The notes beneath the pieces were generated by a model that was not told the origin of the DNA, ran no database searches, and saw nothing but the letters and a program-made list of their open reading frames with translations. Source: Montifringilla adamsi (taxonomy: Eukaryota; Chordata; Aves; Passeriformes; Passeridae). Taken from it: a stretch of 64,000 nucleotides of DNA. Numbering within the stretch: position 1 is the first letter of the stretch; every line of letters begins with the position of its first letter. A program made the position numbers and the translations under genes. Location: positions 2,701,732 through 2,765,731 of the forward strand of contig JAGGNK010010226.1 in NCBI GenBank assembly GCA_017590115.1, given 5' to 3'. Below, one piece after another: positions 32,264-44,767 of this stretch.

Positions 32264-34154
32264 GGCTGAAAAGTGAGGGGGCTGTATGAAAGAACCTTGA
32301 AAGGCAGAAAATTTGTAGCGCTGTTTTACACATTTGATCTGTAGGGATCCTAAGTCCCATGTCCAATGGAATCTACCCCGAACACTTTTTCTGCCTGTAC
32401 ACAGGTTGCCCAATTTCCACTGTGAGTCCTAATGTTCAGTGTGTCAGACTCATAACAGCCTATTATTTTTTTTAATATTACTTTGCCACTCATTGTTTTT
32501 GCTCCTGAGGAGGAATGAGGGAAGGCACAGCACTCACGAAGGGGCTGGGCAAAACAGTGCCTCCAGAAATGGCTTTTTGACTTAGAGGAGGATGCCCACA
32601 CTCTACATTTAAGACTTCCCTGCAGCTGATGAAGGGAGGAGAAGGGAAGAATTAGCCTTCTAAGCCCAGTCTTCATCTTTATTGTCTGTAATATAAGCAA
32701 AGGCTCCTTTCCTGACTGCTTAGAAAAACTAACCAAACAAAAATGTTTCTTTTTCATTAGCAGAATAAAATGAATGAAGAAATAATTTCCCTCCCACATC
32801 CCTTTTTCATCTCTCTTATTCATCCAAAAAACCCCCAACAATGAGACTGTCAGCCAAACAAAACAAAGAATTTACTTTCTCAGCATAATAAATCACCTTT
32901 GCTCCAAACCATCCAAATCATAAAGTCCTACACACCCTGGATAGCTCAAGTAACCTAGTCTGAGATAACAACCACCTGGCTTTTTATTATTTTTTAGGGA
33001 GAAGCTTCCCAGACACCATTTCTATAATTTCACATGGTCCCAGAGGTTCAAAACTCTCAATAAGCCATTTTAACAAGAAAATCCTGATAGTCTAATATCT
33101 AGGCCTGTAAACGTCCCAAAACTCAGAGATCTAACACATACTCTATTTGCTACAGGCATTTATTTTCTTTTACTATCTAGGTCATCAGTTCATGACTAGG
33201 GACAAAAGAAATCCGTAGAGAATTTTCACTCAATGAGAAGTTTTCAAATTCCTCTAAGTCCACAGAGTATCTGCAAAAGAGCTCCATTCTTTTTTGCTTC
33301 ATTTTCACAATGGAAAGTAGAAATCGGTCTAAAATAAAGCTGACTGTAGAAAAATACACCCTTATTTCATATTAAAAAAGTACTTCTCACTACTGCTGGG
33401 TGAAACAATACTGAGAAACCAGAGTTATGCATATCTAGTGCTGAACTTTTTAAGTGGCGAGAAGACAAAAATAGCTGGAGCAAAGGACATCACTGGTGCA
33501 AAAGAACATTTTTGAGAGTTGTGAGAAAAAACAGAAGGAAGGGATAGTCCTACAGCTCTAGGGTTAAATATGATCAGCAATAACTTGGTTTAAAATGCCA
33601 GCAGATGAATGACCATAGGGAGCCGTTTAATCTAACACTGAATAATGATGAGTTTTAATTCCAGCACTTTTGGTTAGTGTGAACACCATCTATAAATCTG
33701 ATAACCTCACACAGTGGATGACACTACTACCCAAGCATGCCCTTGGGAACATGGGAGGTCAGTTTGGTCTCAAATGCAAAATCTAGTTGCTGTGATAGCC
33801 AGCACAAGCCAACAGACCCTGGTGTTCTCCTCAGCCCACAGATGTTTGACACTGGGTCACCTTTTGCCCTGCATCATGACGCTCCTTCCCTTTTCCCTAA
33901 TTCCAGAGACCAACATTACCCTTCAGAGACGTCTGGTGGGAAGATATATCACATCAAGAGCCAACCTATGCATGGTTACCCTATCAAGCACAGAAGATTC
34001 AGGGCCAATAATGAGCCATTTAAACCAACTAGAACAATACTGGGCATTGAGCGTGATCCGAACACTTGAGACTGGTGGGCTTCTTCCTCAGAATTTTCTT
34101 ACAGCAAATGTAAGAAAAAGCACCTCAGAGAAGTATTTGGGACAGCTGATACAT

Positions 34155-34580
34155 CCAGAGGAGGGCAACAAGGCTGGTGAGGGAGCTGGAACACAAGCCT
34201 GTGAGGAGCAACTGAGGGAACTGGGGTTGTTTAGCGTGGAGAAAAGGTGACTCAGGGGTGACCTTATCACTCTCTACAACTTCCTGAAAGGTGGTTGTAG
34301 TCAGGTGGGGTTGGTCTCTTTCACCAGGCAGCAACTGACAGAACCAGAGGACACACTCTCAAGCTGTGCCAAGGGAAATTTAGATTGGATGTTAGGAAAA
34401 AGATTTTTAAAGAAAGAGTGATGAAGTACTGGAATTGTCTGCCTGGGGAAGTGGTGGAGTCACCATGCCTGGATGTGTTTAAAAATAGACTGGATGTAGC
34501 ACCCAGTGCCATGGTTGAGGTGTTAGGGCATGGGTTGGTCTTAAAGGTCTCTTCTCTTCTCTAGTGATTCTGTAATTCTG
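34155..34580 (+). mobile_element. CR1 LINE 3' fragment
   Basis: The segment follows the CR1 3' region: GAGGAGGGCAACAAGGCTGG, GAGGAGCAACTGAGGGAACT, GTTTAGCGTGGAGAAAAGG, AATTTAGATTGGATGTTAGG, CCTGGGGAAGTGGTGGAGTC and the terminal GTGATTCTGTAATTCTG. It is 5'-truncated and the reading frame is broken, so it cannot move by itself. Orientation is antisense to ROBO1. It ends directly beside the CpG-dense segment at 34618-34915. Confidence 0.88.
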
Positions 34581-34617
34581 CAACAGCTGCAGAGAAGAAG
34601 GGAACATCCACATGGGC

Positions 34618-34915
34618 ATTTTCAGGCCGTTTGCCTTGGTCTGGCACATGGATGGAGATGTCAAGCCCCTTCTGCCGGCAGTGCCACGGGAGCTGTGTGG
34701 CCGTGTCAGCCCCGTGCGGTGCCGGCGCGCTCGAGCCTGTCCCGCAGCAGGGCTCGTTAGCCTGGGCTCGGCGCCACATTAACCACTGCCAGATGGCTGC
34801 CAGGCCATCCACAGCCAGCCCACAGCTCACATCTGCCTGACAACATCGGCACAGCCACGCTCCTCCCAATGGCAAACCCGAAATGCAAGCTGCGAGGGGA
34901 GAGTGGTGTAAATAG
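34618..34915. other. Short CpG-dense, GC-rich segment
   Basis: This stretch stands out in an otherwise AT-rich intron: by eye it has about 18 CpG dinucleotides in under 300 bp, concentrated around GCGGTGCCGGCGCGCTCGAG. It starts about 40 bp after the end of a CR1 fragment. No known repeat family, exon or promoter motif was recognised. It could be a small CpG island, an intronic regulatory element, or a young GC-rich insertion. Confidence 0.65.
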
Positions 34916-36846
34916 GTTAGGATTTCCAATCCACACCAAGGTGAAGAATTCGAGCTCTCGCTCTTGGCAGCTGTGGTCAGGGCTGGGAACTGCTCGTGGA
35001 TGTGTTAGAGATGAGAAGTTTTGTTTCAAAGGGCTGAGTCTGAAAAATGAAGTGAGGATGGTCAGACTCCAAGTAGGATGGAAGAAGAGAAAGAGGAAAA
35101 TAGATACAGAAATAAAAGTCCGTCTGATGTTTCTCCACTTCATGTTAGCCCAGGCTATTAATCAGATTTTCTACAACCTTCCAAGGTGAGCGTGATCCTC
35201 TGTGGAATGTAACGTTTTTTTCAGCTCAGCCAAAACAGTGACAAACAACAGACAAAACAATGTGACAAATGATAATCAAAGACCAATGGACAACTGAAAA
35301 GAGCTTGGGCATGCCTATGATAAATAAATAAAAAAAAAAAACTTACATGGGAAGTAGCAGCGTAGCAGAGAACCCTTTGTCTTAACAGAGAGTGGTTGTG
35401 CAGATGTGGAGACCTGAGTGGTTTAGACATGGCAAGGGAAAAGGCAGGCATGCAGACAGTACTGAGGGCAAAATTGGGAAAGGTGTCCTCATGACAAGGC
35501 AGGAGACAGCACAAGCACTTGGCAAGGAAAAGAACCGAGAGGTGATCCAGAAGGAACATTTTCAAAGATCTGTGGAATCTGGAGAGCAAAAAGATTTCAG
35601 CAGGAGCAACAGGGACCCTAAACCAGAGATTTAAGTGTGAACACAGAACAAGAGTGTCACATTTTGGAAAAAAAAACAAGGAGAAGAAACAGAAGGATTT
35701 AGAGGAATTCTCACTATCCTCTGGGACAGCTGTGTGGTTACAAATTGTTTTTCATAATTTTTTACTTTTTTTTTTTTCCTCTTGGGGTGCCAAGTTAATT
35801 CACAGCAGCTCCAGCTGCATCACCTGTGGAAATAATATTAAGAGCAGAAGAAATATAAATTATTAACAAAAACTACTCTTGATCCTTGAGGAAGCCACCA
35901 TTGTAGGAACCAGGAGATGAAGTAAAAAGAGAGGTAAAGTGGGAAGCCAAAGCTCCCAGGGAGTTAGAAAAAGGACTTGGAAGAAAGGAAATTGCTGGGA
36001 GGCAGCACATATTGGGAATCAGAACAAAAAATACACTTCTCTTTCTAACCCTCTTGGGGCCTATAGGAAATTGCTTCTTGGCCTTTAATCTGCCCCAAAA
36101 AAGAAAAACAATTAAAATGAAATAAAACCCTGAACTGTAAGTCCTTGCTCCCTGCCTTCCCCTCACCCCCACTGCTTGGTGAGCTGTGCACCCAGGCCAT
36201 GATCTCTCATGCAGCTCTCCACAGCAGATGCAATATTGCCATTAGAATTACAGCTTCTACAGGAGTGTGCATTCTTTTGCTTGTAACTTGGGGAAACGAA
36301 GGTGTTAAGAGATTAATGATCAATAAATCAATGAAAAAGAGGGGAGGCCAGGAAAAAAAGCAAAGAGAAATGCAGAAGAAAGAAATAAGGATAAACATCT
36401 TGAATTAATTTGGAGTGGCACTGCAATAGTATGGTTTCTGTCAGGAGCATTGCTGTAGTAATGGGATAAGACTGTTACTCCACACAAAATGCCCCAACAA
36501 ATTCAATCAGGTTTTTTTTTCATTTCTCTTGATTCACGTCCGCATTGCAATTTTTCCCTCCAATTTAACTTTAGAAAGAAAGACCCTTTCCTGAAGAGGG
36601 AATTAATTTCTGCTCTTTCCACTGTTCCCTCCAATAATAACAACACTTTCTCTTTTCCTTTTTAACTGACAGTCATAGCAATTTCTTCCACTTCCTTTTT
36701 TCTTATGATCAAGGTCACGTTGGGATCCACCTATGTAGTGTTAACTTGCCAAAGCACGATGAGGCTATGACTGGTCCCACCAAGAAGAATGAAAGCAGCT
36801 CTCTTTGACAATTCATTAACAAAAAAATTGGGGCAAGCACGTGAAG

Positions 36847-36877
36847 CTTAATGGTACCTGTGGATGGTACCATTAAG
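36847..36877. repeat. Perfect 12-bp-stem hairpin with 7-nt loop
   Basis: CTTAATGGTACC (36847-36858), loop tgtggat, then GGTACCATTAAG (36866-36877), an exact reverse complement. Both arms contain a GGTACC site. No other feature is adjacent. Confidence 0.85.
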
Positions 36878-38987
36878 GAGGTTTTCCTGTCACAACAGAA
36901 GATCAGAAGGTTTTGTTTTCACATTTTGAAAAACATTTTCATCACACACTCATGAAAAATAGCATAGTGTAAGATCCAATAAATGCTGTGCACTTGTGAT
37001 GTACTATTTAAGGGCCAGGAAAGGAGATGGGAATTGAAAATTTAGGTTGCAACTCATCTAAAATAACAGTGTAAGTCATTCAAAACTGTTGATGTCACAA
37101 GACAGCCACACAAAAAAGGAATGAAAACCTGTATGCATTATTCATCTTGTAACTTTGATCTTTAAAGCTAAGAAACTTGAACAAGGAAAGATAAATGGCT
37201 TTTCAAGCTTTTTCTTTTAAAAATCAAATGAGGATGATTCAGGATAAATGAGAGATAAGAGTTAATACGAAAGAGAGGGAAATTGCAATCACAGTGCTGC
37301 ATGGAAGTTTCAATGCAAAGGCTTTGCTTTTTGTGTTCAATTACAAAGGATTTCTTTCTTAGGTACCAGCATCCTTTTTCATGTATATGTAAAAGATTTT
37401 ACCTATTAAAATTTCATGTTCAGTATGCATAGCTTTTTTCTTCTACCACCTATACCATGACTTCATGTGAACAATAAGGAGGCTTTCTGAAGCAGGGGCT
37501 ACTAGTGGTCATGGGGCAGGAACAGACTCAGCTGTGAAATCCTGACCTCCAAACCTGGCTCAACCATCAGCTTGGTCTGGAGTTTATGCAAGATATGTGC
37601 ACCTCCTCCCACTGGGAAAGCACGGATAATTACAGGCACCCTGACTGCATGCTGATTTCACTGAGGTTAGTCAATTATGCAGGCATTGCTGCTAAAACAC
37701 AAGACAAATTGATAGATCCAAAAGCACACGGAGGTTGCCCTGTCTAGATGGAAGAGCCACAAAATCCTCTTTGAATGCTCTGCGCTCCTGAGAATTTGTA
37801 ATTATTGCCAGTTCTTGCCTAAAGATATGCTCAAAGTCCCCGCCATCTTGGTTAGATTACTGATGTCAGCATCTTACAGAGAGACAGCTGCATTTGGGAT
37901 TCACAAAGAAGACAGAGCAGCAATGCAGCTCCTCGAGGGAGGCTCTGAGCAAACCTGACACAGGCAGACACTGCCGCAGCCATCACAAATCACAGCTCAC
38001 CAGCCAATTCCAGCAACAGCAAAGCCCAGGGAAGAATGCCTTGACTTCACAGCATGCTGCAGGAGAGTTTGCTTATCTGAGCTTCCAAATTGTTACCTCC
38101 ACACAAGCAGATATCACTAATCAGGTGATAGAGCCAGACAGGCTGAGTGGATGTGAGCACACGTTGTGAGATGGAGGAAATGGCTGGGGAATGAGGTGAA
38201 AATTTGGTGTGGTGTGTGTTAGGAAGGCAGTGGGAACACTGTTTGAGAAGTAGTGGGACATTTCTGGGGTACAGCAGGAAGGGTACAGGGTGAGAAGAGT
38301 GTGAATGGAGGCACAGTGAATTCACAGGCTTACAAGCAACCAACATTCACTGTGATTACTGTGAGTGCCTGAGCAAGCCATTGCTAGTGGCACTCGCAGC
38401 CACTGACACTCTGCCAACTGCATCCAGACAAAATACATTTGGAAAGACCAAACCCAGTGATTACAGCAGTCAGCAGAAACTCCACTGACTCCACTTCCTC
38501 CTCAGCCCAAGGGAATGCAAACTCACAGCTTCTGGCACCAAGGTGACACACGTGGCTATGTCCTAATGACGCTGTGCTGCCATGCAAAAAAGATGGCTAG
38601 ACTGATTGGGCTGGGAGCAGGGCTGCTCCTGGGGAGGATACCTGGAAGCCTGGAGCCCTGGCCTAGATCCTTGCTCCAAGCAATGGGCGAGTCTATGAAC
38701 TTCACCAGTGCCAAATGTGTAAACACCAAGAACGGCTGGAAACAGAACCAGGAACATCCACACCCTGGTGCGCTCCCTTCTCTCTCTCTCATGGACAACA
38801 CCTTGCACCCTCCTTCTCCACCAAGTCTCAGCTCCAACAGGAGTGTCCCACAGCCTCTCCTAGTGCAGATGGATCACGTAAGAAACTGGAAAAATACATT
38901 TGAGCTTTACACTGCATGCAGTGAGAAATTGGAGCTATTTACCGGACTGAGCTAAGGCACCCCTTTTCAACTACATACATACATATA

Positions 38988-39027
38988 TATATTTTTGTGT
39001 ATATATATATATATACACAAAAATATA
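38988..39027. repeat. 40-nt perfect AT-rich palindrome
   Basis: The sequence is symmetric about 39007/39008: TATATTTTTGTG, a central alternating TA run, then CACAAAAATATA. All 20 base pairs match. Such palindromic AT-rich repeats can extrude as cruciforms and are prone to length change. Confidence 0.92.
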
Positions 39028-40362
39028 AAAGGAGGGATTCCTGATTCCACAGTAATCCCAGGAGAAAAGTTAACTAGATGAGCATGGGATCATACTAGTT
39101 CTTCTCTGTCTCCATGATAACTGTTTTCCAATTCAATAAATTAAGCTAAAGGTAAGTGTCTGCTTCTCAGGCAAGACTGTTCCAGCTTCATTTGTAATAT
39201 TTGGAGAGGGATTAGTCACGTCAAGCATTTGCTTTCTTTCATACCATGGTGTACAGAACACACAAGAGGAAAATCATGTTGAGCCCAATGCACTGAGAAA
39301 ACTGTTTATAGACAAAACTCAAGAGTAGACAGAGAAGAAATTTTGGTGACGATTCTTCATCAGGTTTACCCAGCAGACATTTGTGCACTGAAAAGCCTAC
39401 ACCAAGTCTCTAAAACTGGGCACTACTGGGAGAGCTCTGCTGAAATAAAATGTCTGCTTCTATAAACCCCTTCACAGATAGCTCTGCCCTCACCCTTAAC
39501 TTTCATTTCCTATTTGTTCCATTCCCTAGTTTATAACCTAAAAGACATATGCAGTTTTTTCTCTTCATAGCACATTTATTTGCCCTACAAATGGACCAAA
39601 AATATGAAAAGACTGATTTTTATTATCTCACCTACATAAACACATTGATTTCCTTAACTCTACCCAGGACAAAATATTATTTTCTTTTTATTGCATTCCT
39701 GAGGAAGTCATGCCTTAACTTGGATCTTATTTATCTGCTATTTATCTACATCTTCTGCTTCAAACTCTCAGTCAGAAATGGAGCTTCCAGCTCTGTTTCT
39801 CTGGCATTCCTAGTACTCATTCTGAAAAGTCCAGTTTTTCTGACTTATAGAGGACACTGTCATTGCAGAGGAGAAAAAATGCTTCCATATATTAAAAATA
39901 AGGTTGCTTCATGGAGATACCATCTCCTTGAAGAAGGTATAGTTATGAATCAAAAAAGATTTCAAGCATCATGCCTTATTCAGAAAAAGCACAGTTGTAA
40001 TGTTTATTTTAAATCTCTTGTCAGAAAGGAAAACATTAATACAATGTGCTTCATGCAGCCTTTGACACTTACAGAACTCTTAAGATTGTAATGAATCAAA
40101 GATCAACAAACGCATAAGAATGAAAACAACTGGAAATGCTTTAGAAGTGGAGCCACGGAGGCTTTTTCATTAATTAAATGCCCACTGGTATCACATATGC
40201 ATTGAACACCAAGACATATAGTTTGACATTTCCTGATCTGCTAATTTCATGGCCTAAAAAGAAGAAAATCACATTTGTATTATGGAAATTTACTGCCACT
40301 GAGTTAATCAAAATTTTGCCACCACATGAAGGTAGGTGCTCATTTTAAAAATAGACAATTAG

Positions 40363-40395
40363 TAAGAAAAAAAGAAAAAAGAAAAAAAAAAGAAA
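40363..40395. repeat. A-rich (A/G) low-complexity tract
   Basis: A purine-only run of A with scattered G. It is low complexity, and there is no adjacent retroposed sequence that I recognise. Confidence 0.85.
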
Positions 40396-42180
40396 CCTGT
40401 TACTTAAACCCCATAATTTCATCCTTATTTCAGCTTTTGTACTCTTCTAGATTTTTTTTTCCATTCCTGTTGCCAAACTTTAATAGAAATGCCTTTAAGG
40501 AGATAAATTAACAGAAATTGAATTATTCTACGTCAGGTTTCACAATTAGCATTTCATTCCCATCTGCCCTTTAATAAGTTGTCCATTCCAGGTCCCAATC
40601 CCCACTCCCCTCCCAGCCACCAGCAAGATCATACAGATGGTTACTGCAAAGCAGTAAAGAGGTACATCTGAATGCATATTTATCCACTTGGCAAGATCCT
40701 GCTACAGCTGTAAGAGGATGCAAATCTGCATTACAATGTTGCTCCAGGCTCTCTGGCCTGTGTGAGGAAGCCCCCACGATATCAATAGTGCTGCTGAGGA
40801 CAATGCCAGGCACATATGACACGGCTAAGCTGGGCTGCGGCAGCTCTGTTAATTCACACCTCTGGAGACAAAACCCCATTTGGGTACCTGAAACAAGTGT
40901 GAATCTACACCTACATCAAAAGTCAGTTTCATTTGTTTCTGGGAGGTGACATTGATAACAAACAACTCTGCCAGATGACATGGTGAAAGAATACGGTGTG
41001 GGTGAGTATTTGATACAAACCCCAGAAAATAAAACCAAACTAAGGGGCTTTATTTAATCCTAAGAAAAGCTTTAACGACTCCAGGTGACACTGCCAGTCA
41101 GTGATAGCTACCCTTGTTCTGGGTATTTCTTTGTTCTGGCAGCTGGAACAGTTTTCATGTATAACAAAAGAAATGTACTTAATAGGCAACACCTAAAAAT
41201 CCTCTGCAAGAATAAACTACAGCAATAAAAAATGCAAGTTTAGAAAGCGCTTCCTGGAGGAAAAAAGAACATAGGTAGCATTGGAATCTTCTCTTTATCT
41301 CAGGTCAATTGACTTGTCACGGTTGGAAGGAGATTTGAAAAGGAAATTGCAAGTTCTTAGCAAGTATGATTGGAGGAATAGAGTTAATAGCCAGCAATCA
41401 GTATAGGAGGGTAGGGTACTTAAAAATTTAAATGTATGCATACGCCACAACTGCAGAATGCCTGGGCTTTGTGTTGTTGGTAAAAAATAAATGGAATAAC
41501 AGGCAATTTCAATCTCAAACCAAAATGGTAATTTTATACTTAGGTTGCTGGGGTCTAAGAGCACTTTCCCTCATTTTGGTATGTGATTGAGACATGTAAA
41601 TGGTGTCTCTAATCGTGCTTTACACTAGAAATCTTTCCAGTACCAACAGCACAGTATGTGCTTTCAGATGATACAATTTCTCTCATGTTGAAAGATGTTT
41701 CTCCTATCACCACATTGACAGCAAATGATTTTTGAACCCCATTTTTCACTGCCATTTCTGCAAGATGTTTAGGCTCACCAGCTTACTGTTTCAAAAGGAT
41801 AGCTTTATGATTTGAGAAGCTGCTTTAGCCAAACTCTGGAATAGTCATGAAGTGCATTAAGCAAACTACAGATACAAATGAGTATGACGACACCTCTAAT
41901 GAAAAAACAGATTTATTTAAGATGGTGGGATAAGTCATTATCTCTCTAAAGAAATGTGTCTATATCCCCAAACCCTTTTTATTCTTTCTAATACAACGCA
42001 CAACTTTCCTGCACGTGTTATTTTCAACAGAATCACAAAAGATCTCATTGAGGCTACTTGTAGTTTCTCTTGCCAACCAAAAGCAGATATTACAGGTTGC
42101 AAAAATTAGTAGGTGGATAAAAAGTATGAAAATTATAGGACAGTGATGAGTATAATTAATTTCATTTCCACATGCTTCTA

Positions 42181-42627
<447 letters not shown>

Positions 42628-42757
42628 TCAATAATGTACTAATAGTGCAGCAAAGTGTTTTGTATTGGCCTTTAATGGTGCCTGTTGTCACTGTATTCTA
42701 CATTAACAAACAGATAAGTTAATCAACAGAGCTGGAATGGGACATTTTACAAGAGCA

Positions 42758-43026
42758 TTTTGTGAGAGCACTAGAGGTAATGGCTTTGGACTGAAAGAGG
42801 GCAGGTTTAGATTAGATATTAGGAAGAAACTCTTTACTGTGTGGGTGGCAAGACCCTGGCACGGACTGGATGGAGAGGCTGTGGCTGCCCCATCCCTGGG
42901 AAGTTCAAGCCAAGGCTGGATGGGGCTCTGAGCAACCTGATCTATGGAAGGTGTCCCTGCCCACGGCAGGGGGTTGGAATGAAATGATCTTTAAGGTCCT
43001 TTCCAACACACAGCGTTCCATGATTC
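42758..43026 (+). mobile_element. CR1 LINE 3' fragment upstream of the Ig2 exon
   Basis: The segment contains the typical CR1 3' blocks GGCAGGTTTAGATTAGATAT, TAGGAAGAAACTCTTTACTG, GAGGCTGTGGCTGCCCCATC, GATGGGGCTCTGAGCAACCT, GGAAGGTGTCCCTGCCCACG and the end GGTCCTTTCCAACACACAGC...CATGATTC. It differs from the subfamily at 34155 and 50285 in the middle section. It is 5'-truncated and antisense to ROBO1. Its near end is about 165 bp from the 3' splice site of the Ig2 first-half exon. Confidence 0.9.
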
Positions 43027-43895
43027 CTATCTCAGCTGAAGATGGCACAGTGTCTTCTGCCCAGGTGGAATGTGACTGGGTGGGAAGTACTGCAGAGGTT
43101 GCTTTCTTTTTTCCTGAGACACAAGGTCAGCCTGCCCGTAACTCACAAGTTTATGGTTAAAGGTCGGCCACTGGCCATACAAATTGCACCCATCCCTGAA
43201 TTTAGGGCAAAAATCAATGAACTAAATAAACCTCCCAGTTCTTTGGTGACATTACAAATCACGAAACATTTGCCCAGCCTTAACCAAACTCATCTTTGCA
43301 ATTTGGCTTGTGTCTTTTTAAAGAAAAAATATTAAAAACCTTTCCTGATCCCTTGCAGTTGTCACTTATTCTAAACCATGACTACATCCTTTATTTAGAA
43401 GTCAATTTTGCACCTTTTGTTGTTTACCACCTTAGCACACAAAGAAACATTTTTACTGTAGCTTAATTGCTAGAATTTGTTCTTTCTCATCATTTGGCCA
43501 AGCCTAGGCCTAGGAAACTCTAGTTTCCTCCAGTCATCCACTATGGATTTTATCAATAGCTGTGTGATTATTTTTCTTTCTGGGAAAGTACAGACATCAT
43601 CCTGTGCTCAACAGACCACTACACAGGGACACGGTTTAACAGAATAATGGCATTTCTAAGCCTTGCCAAGTAAGTGGCATTAGGTTTAATCTAAAAATAA
43701 ATAACTCAAATGATAACAAATATAACATTCTAGTCCCCTCCACTGCTGTTCCTCCATCCACACTGAACAAAGGATAGGGTAATGGAAAAGCGCACTGCAC
43801 CCAAAGGGCTCTCAGGATTTTTACAGAGCTGTATGTCAGTCTTGCTACCTGCAACAACCTTGTGTCAACAGTAAATAATGCCAAGAAGCTGCAGC

Positions 43896-43911
43896 AAAAA
43901 AAAAAAAAAAA
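43896..43911. repeat. Poly(A)16
   Basis: An uninterrupted run of 16 A in the intron. No retroposed body is recognised upstream of it. Confidence 0.95.
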
Positions 43912-44548
43912 TCCTCCAAGCCACAGACCCCAGATACATGGACATTCACTAGTGAACAGGAGTTTGGTTGTTAATGCTGCTTCAAGGGGAGGTGAGATTT
44001 ATTGTCAGCTGTTAAGGAATGTTGTTGTTCTTACAGATTGGCAGGTACAGTGCTACCACAAAGCCATCCCTCTCTGTAAGGTCTTTCACGCTGGTAAGAC
44101 CTTCTAAAGTGGTCTGAGGGCAAATGAGTCACCTGCTTTGGGACAGAGGTATATAGACCTTCCTCATACCTGCCTTTATTATAACATAATACACAACTGG
44201 GAAAGTTCCACATTGATACAGAAGTGTAGGCAGGAATCAAAAACAATAAATAAAGAATATGTTGCCACTATTCTAGATAAAGGACATCAATTCCAGAAAT
44301 AATAAAGAATATCTGTGTGTCAAAAAGACTTAAATATAGTACAGATCTCACCAAACATTTGAATTTATTAATCCCCTTCCATACTGCAGCACTCACATTT
44401 CTAATATTTCAGTTCAATTACTGAAATTTCTGGATGCCCTGGAAACAGGACATACTGATGCTCTGAAAGAGTATAGTCAGGATAAAATGTCTCTATCACA
44501 TTAACAATACAAACTAATAGAACAGAATTATAGGTCTTAAAGAAGATA

Positions 44549-44605
44549 TTACAGAATAATTTAGATTAGAAGGAGCCCCTGGAGGTCATGAAGTCTACAA
44601 TAATA
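44549..44605 (-). mobile_element. CR1 LINE 3' tail, decayed
   Basis: ACAGAATAATTTAGATTAGA, followed by AGGAGCCCCTGGAGGTCATG and AAGTCTAC, resembles the reverse complement of the CR1 3' end. The element is in ROBO1 sense and is diverged. It lies about 75 bp before the long poly(A) tract, though no link between the two is evident. Confidence 0.55.
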
Positions 44606-44674
44606 AGATGCTTTTGAATTACCATGTTCTCTTGGACAGATTAGGTCTCTTCAACAGACCTAGTGTACAGAATT

Positions 44675-44678
<4 letters not shown>

Positions 44679-44764
<86 letters not shown>
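44679..44764. repeat. 86-nt poly(A) tract with one interruption
   Basis: The tract is pure A except for a single C at 44714. It follows ACAGAATTTATT and is followed by GTACCTATTTC. On the ROBO1 sense strand it is poly(T). The length is unusual for bird DNA, where LINEs of the CR1 type do not leave poly(A) tails. It may be an expanded mononucleotide repeat or an unreliable assembly stretch. Confidence 0.9.

Positions 44765-44767
<3 letters not shown>

Noticed and set aside
32350..32841. A 163-codon open frame on the minus strand (same strand as ROBO1)
   Set aside because: No Ig or other ROBO1-like sequence, no acceptor/donor pair of the right phase was seen, and the composition is that of an intron.
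33714..34250. A 178-codon open frame on the plus strand
   Set aside because: Its last third lies in the CR1 fragment and the rest has no recognisable motif, so it is repeat-derived plus chance sequence.
39549..40091. A 180-codon open frame on the plus strand, the longest in the window
   Set aside because: It is rich in Phe, Leu, Ile and Lys in AT-rich intronic DNA, with no domain, signal or splice support. It reads as a chance frame.
44078..44103. An AAGGTCTT / AAGACCTT inverted repeat with a 10-nt loop
   Set aside because: An 8-bp stem is expected by chance several times in 64 kb.
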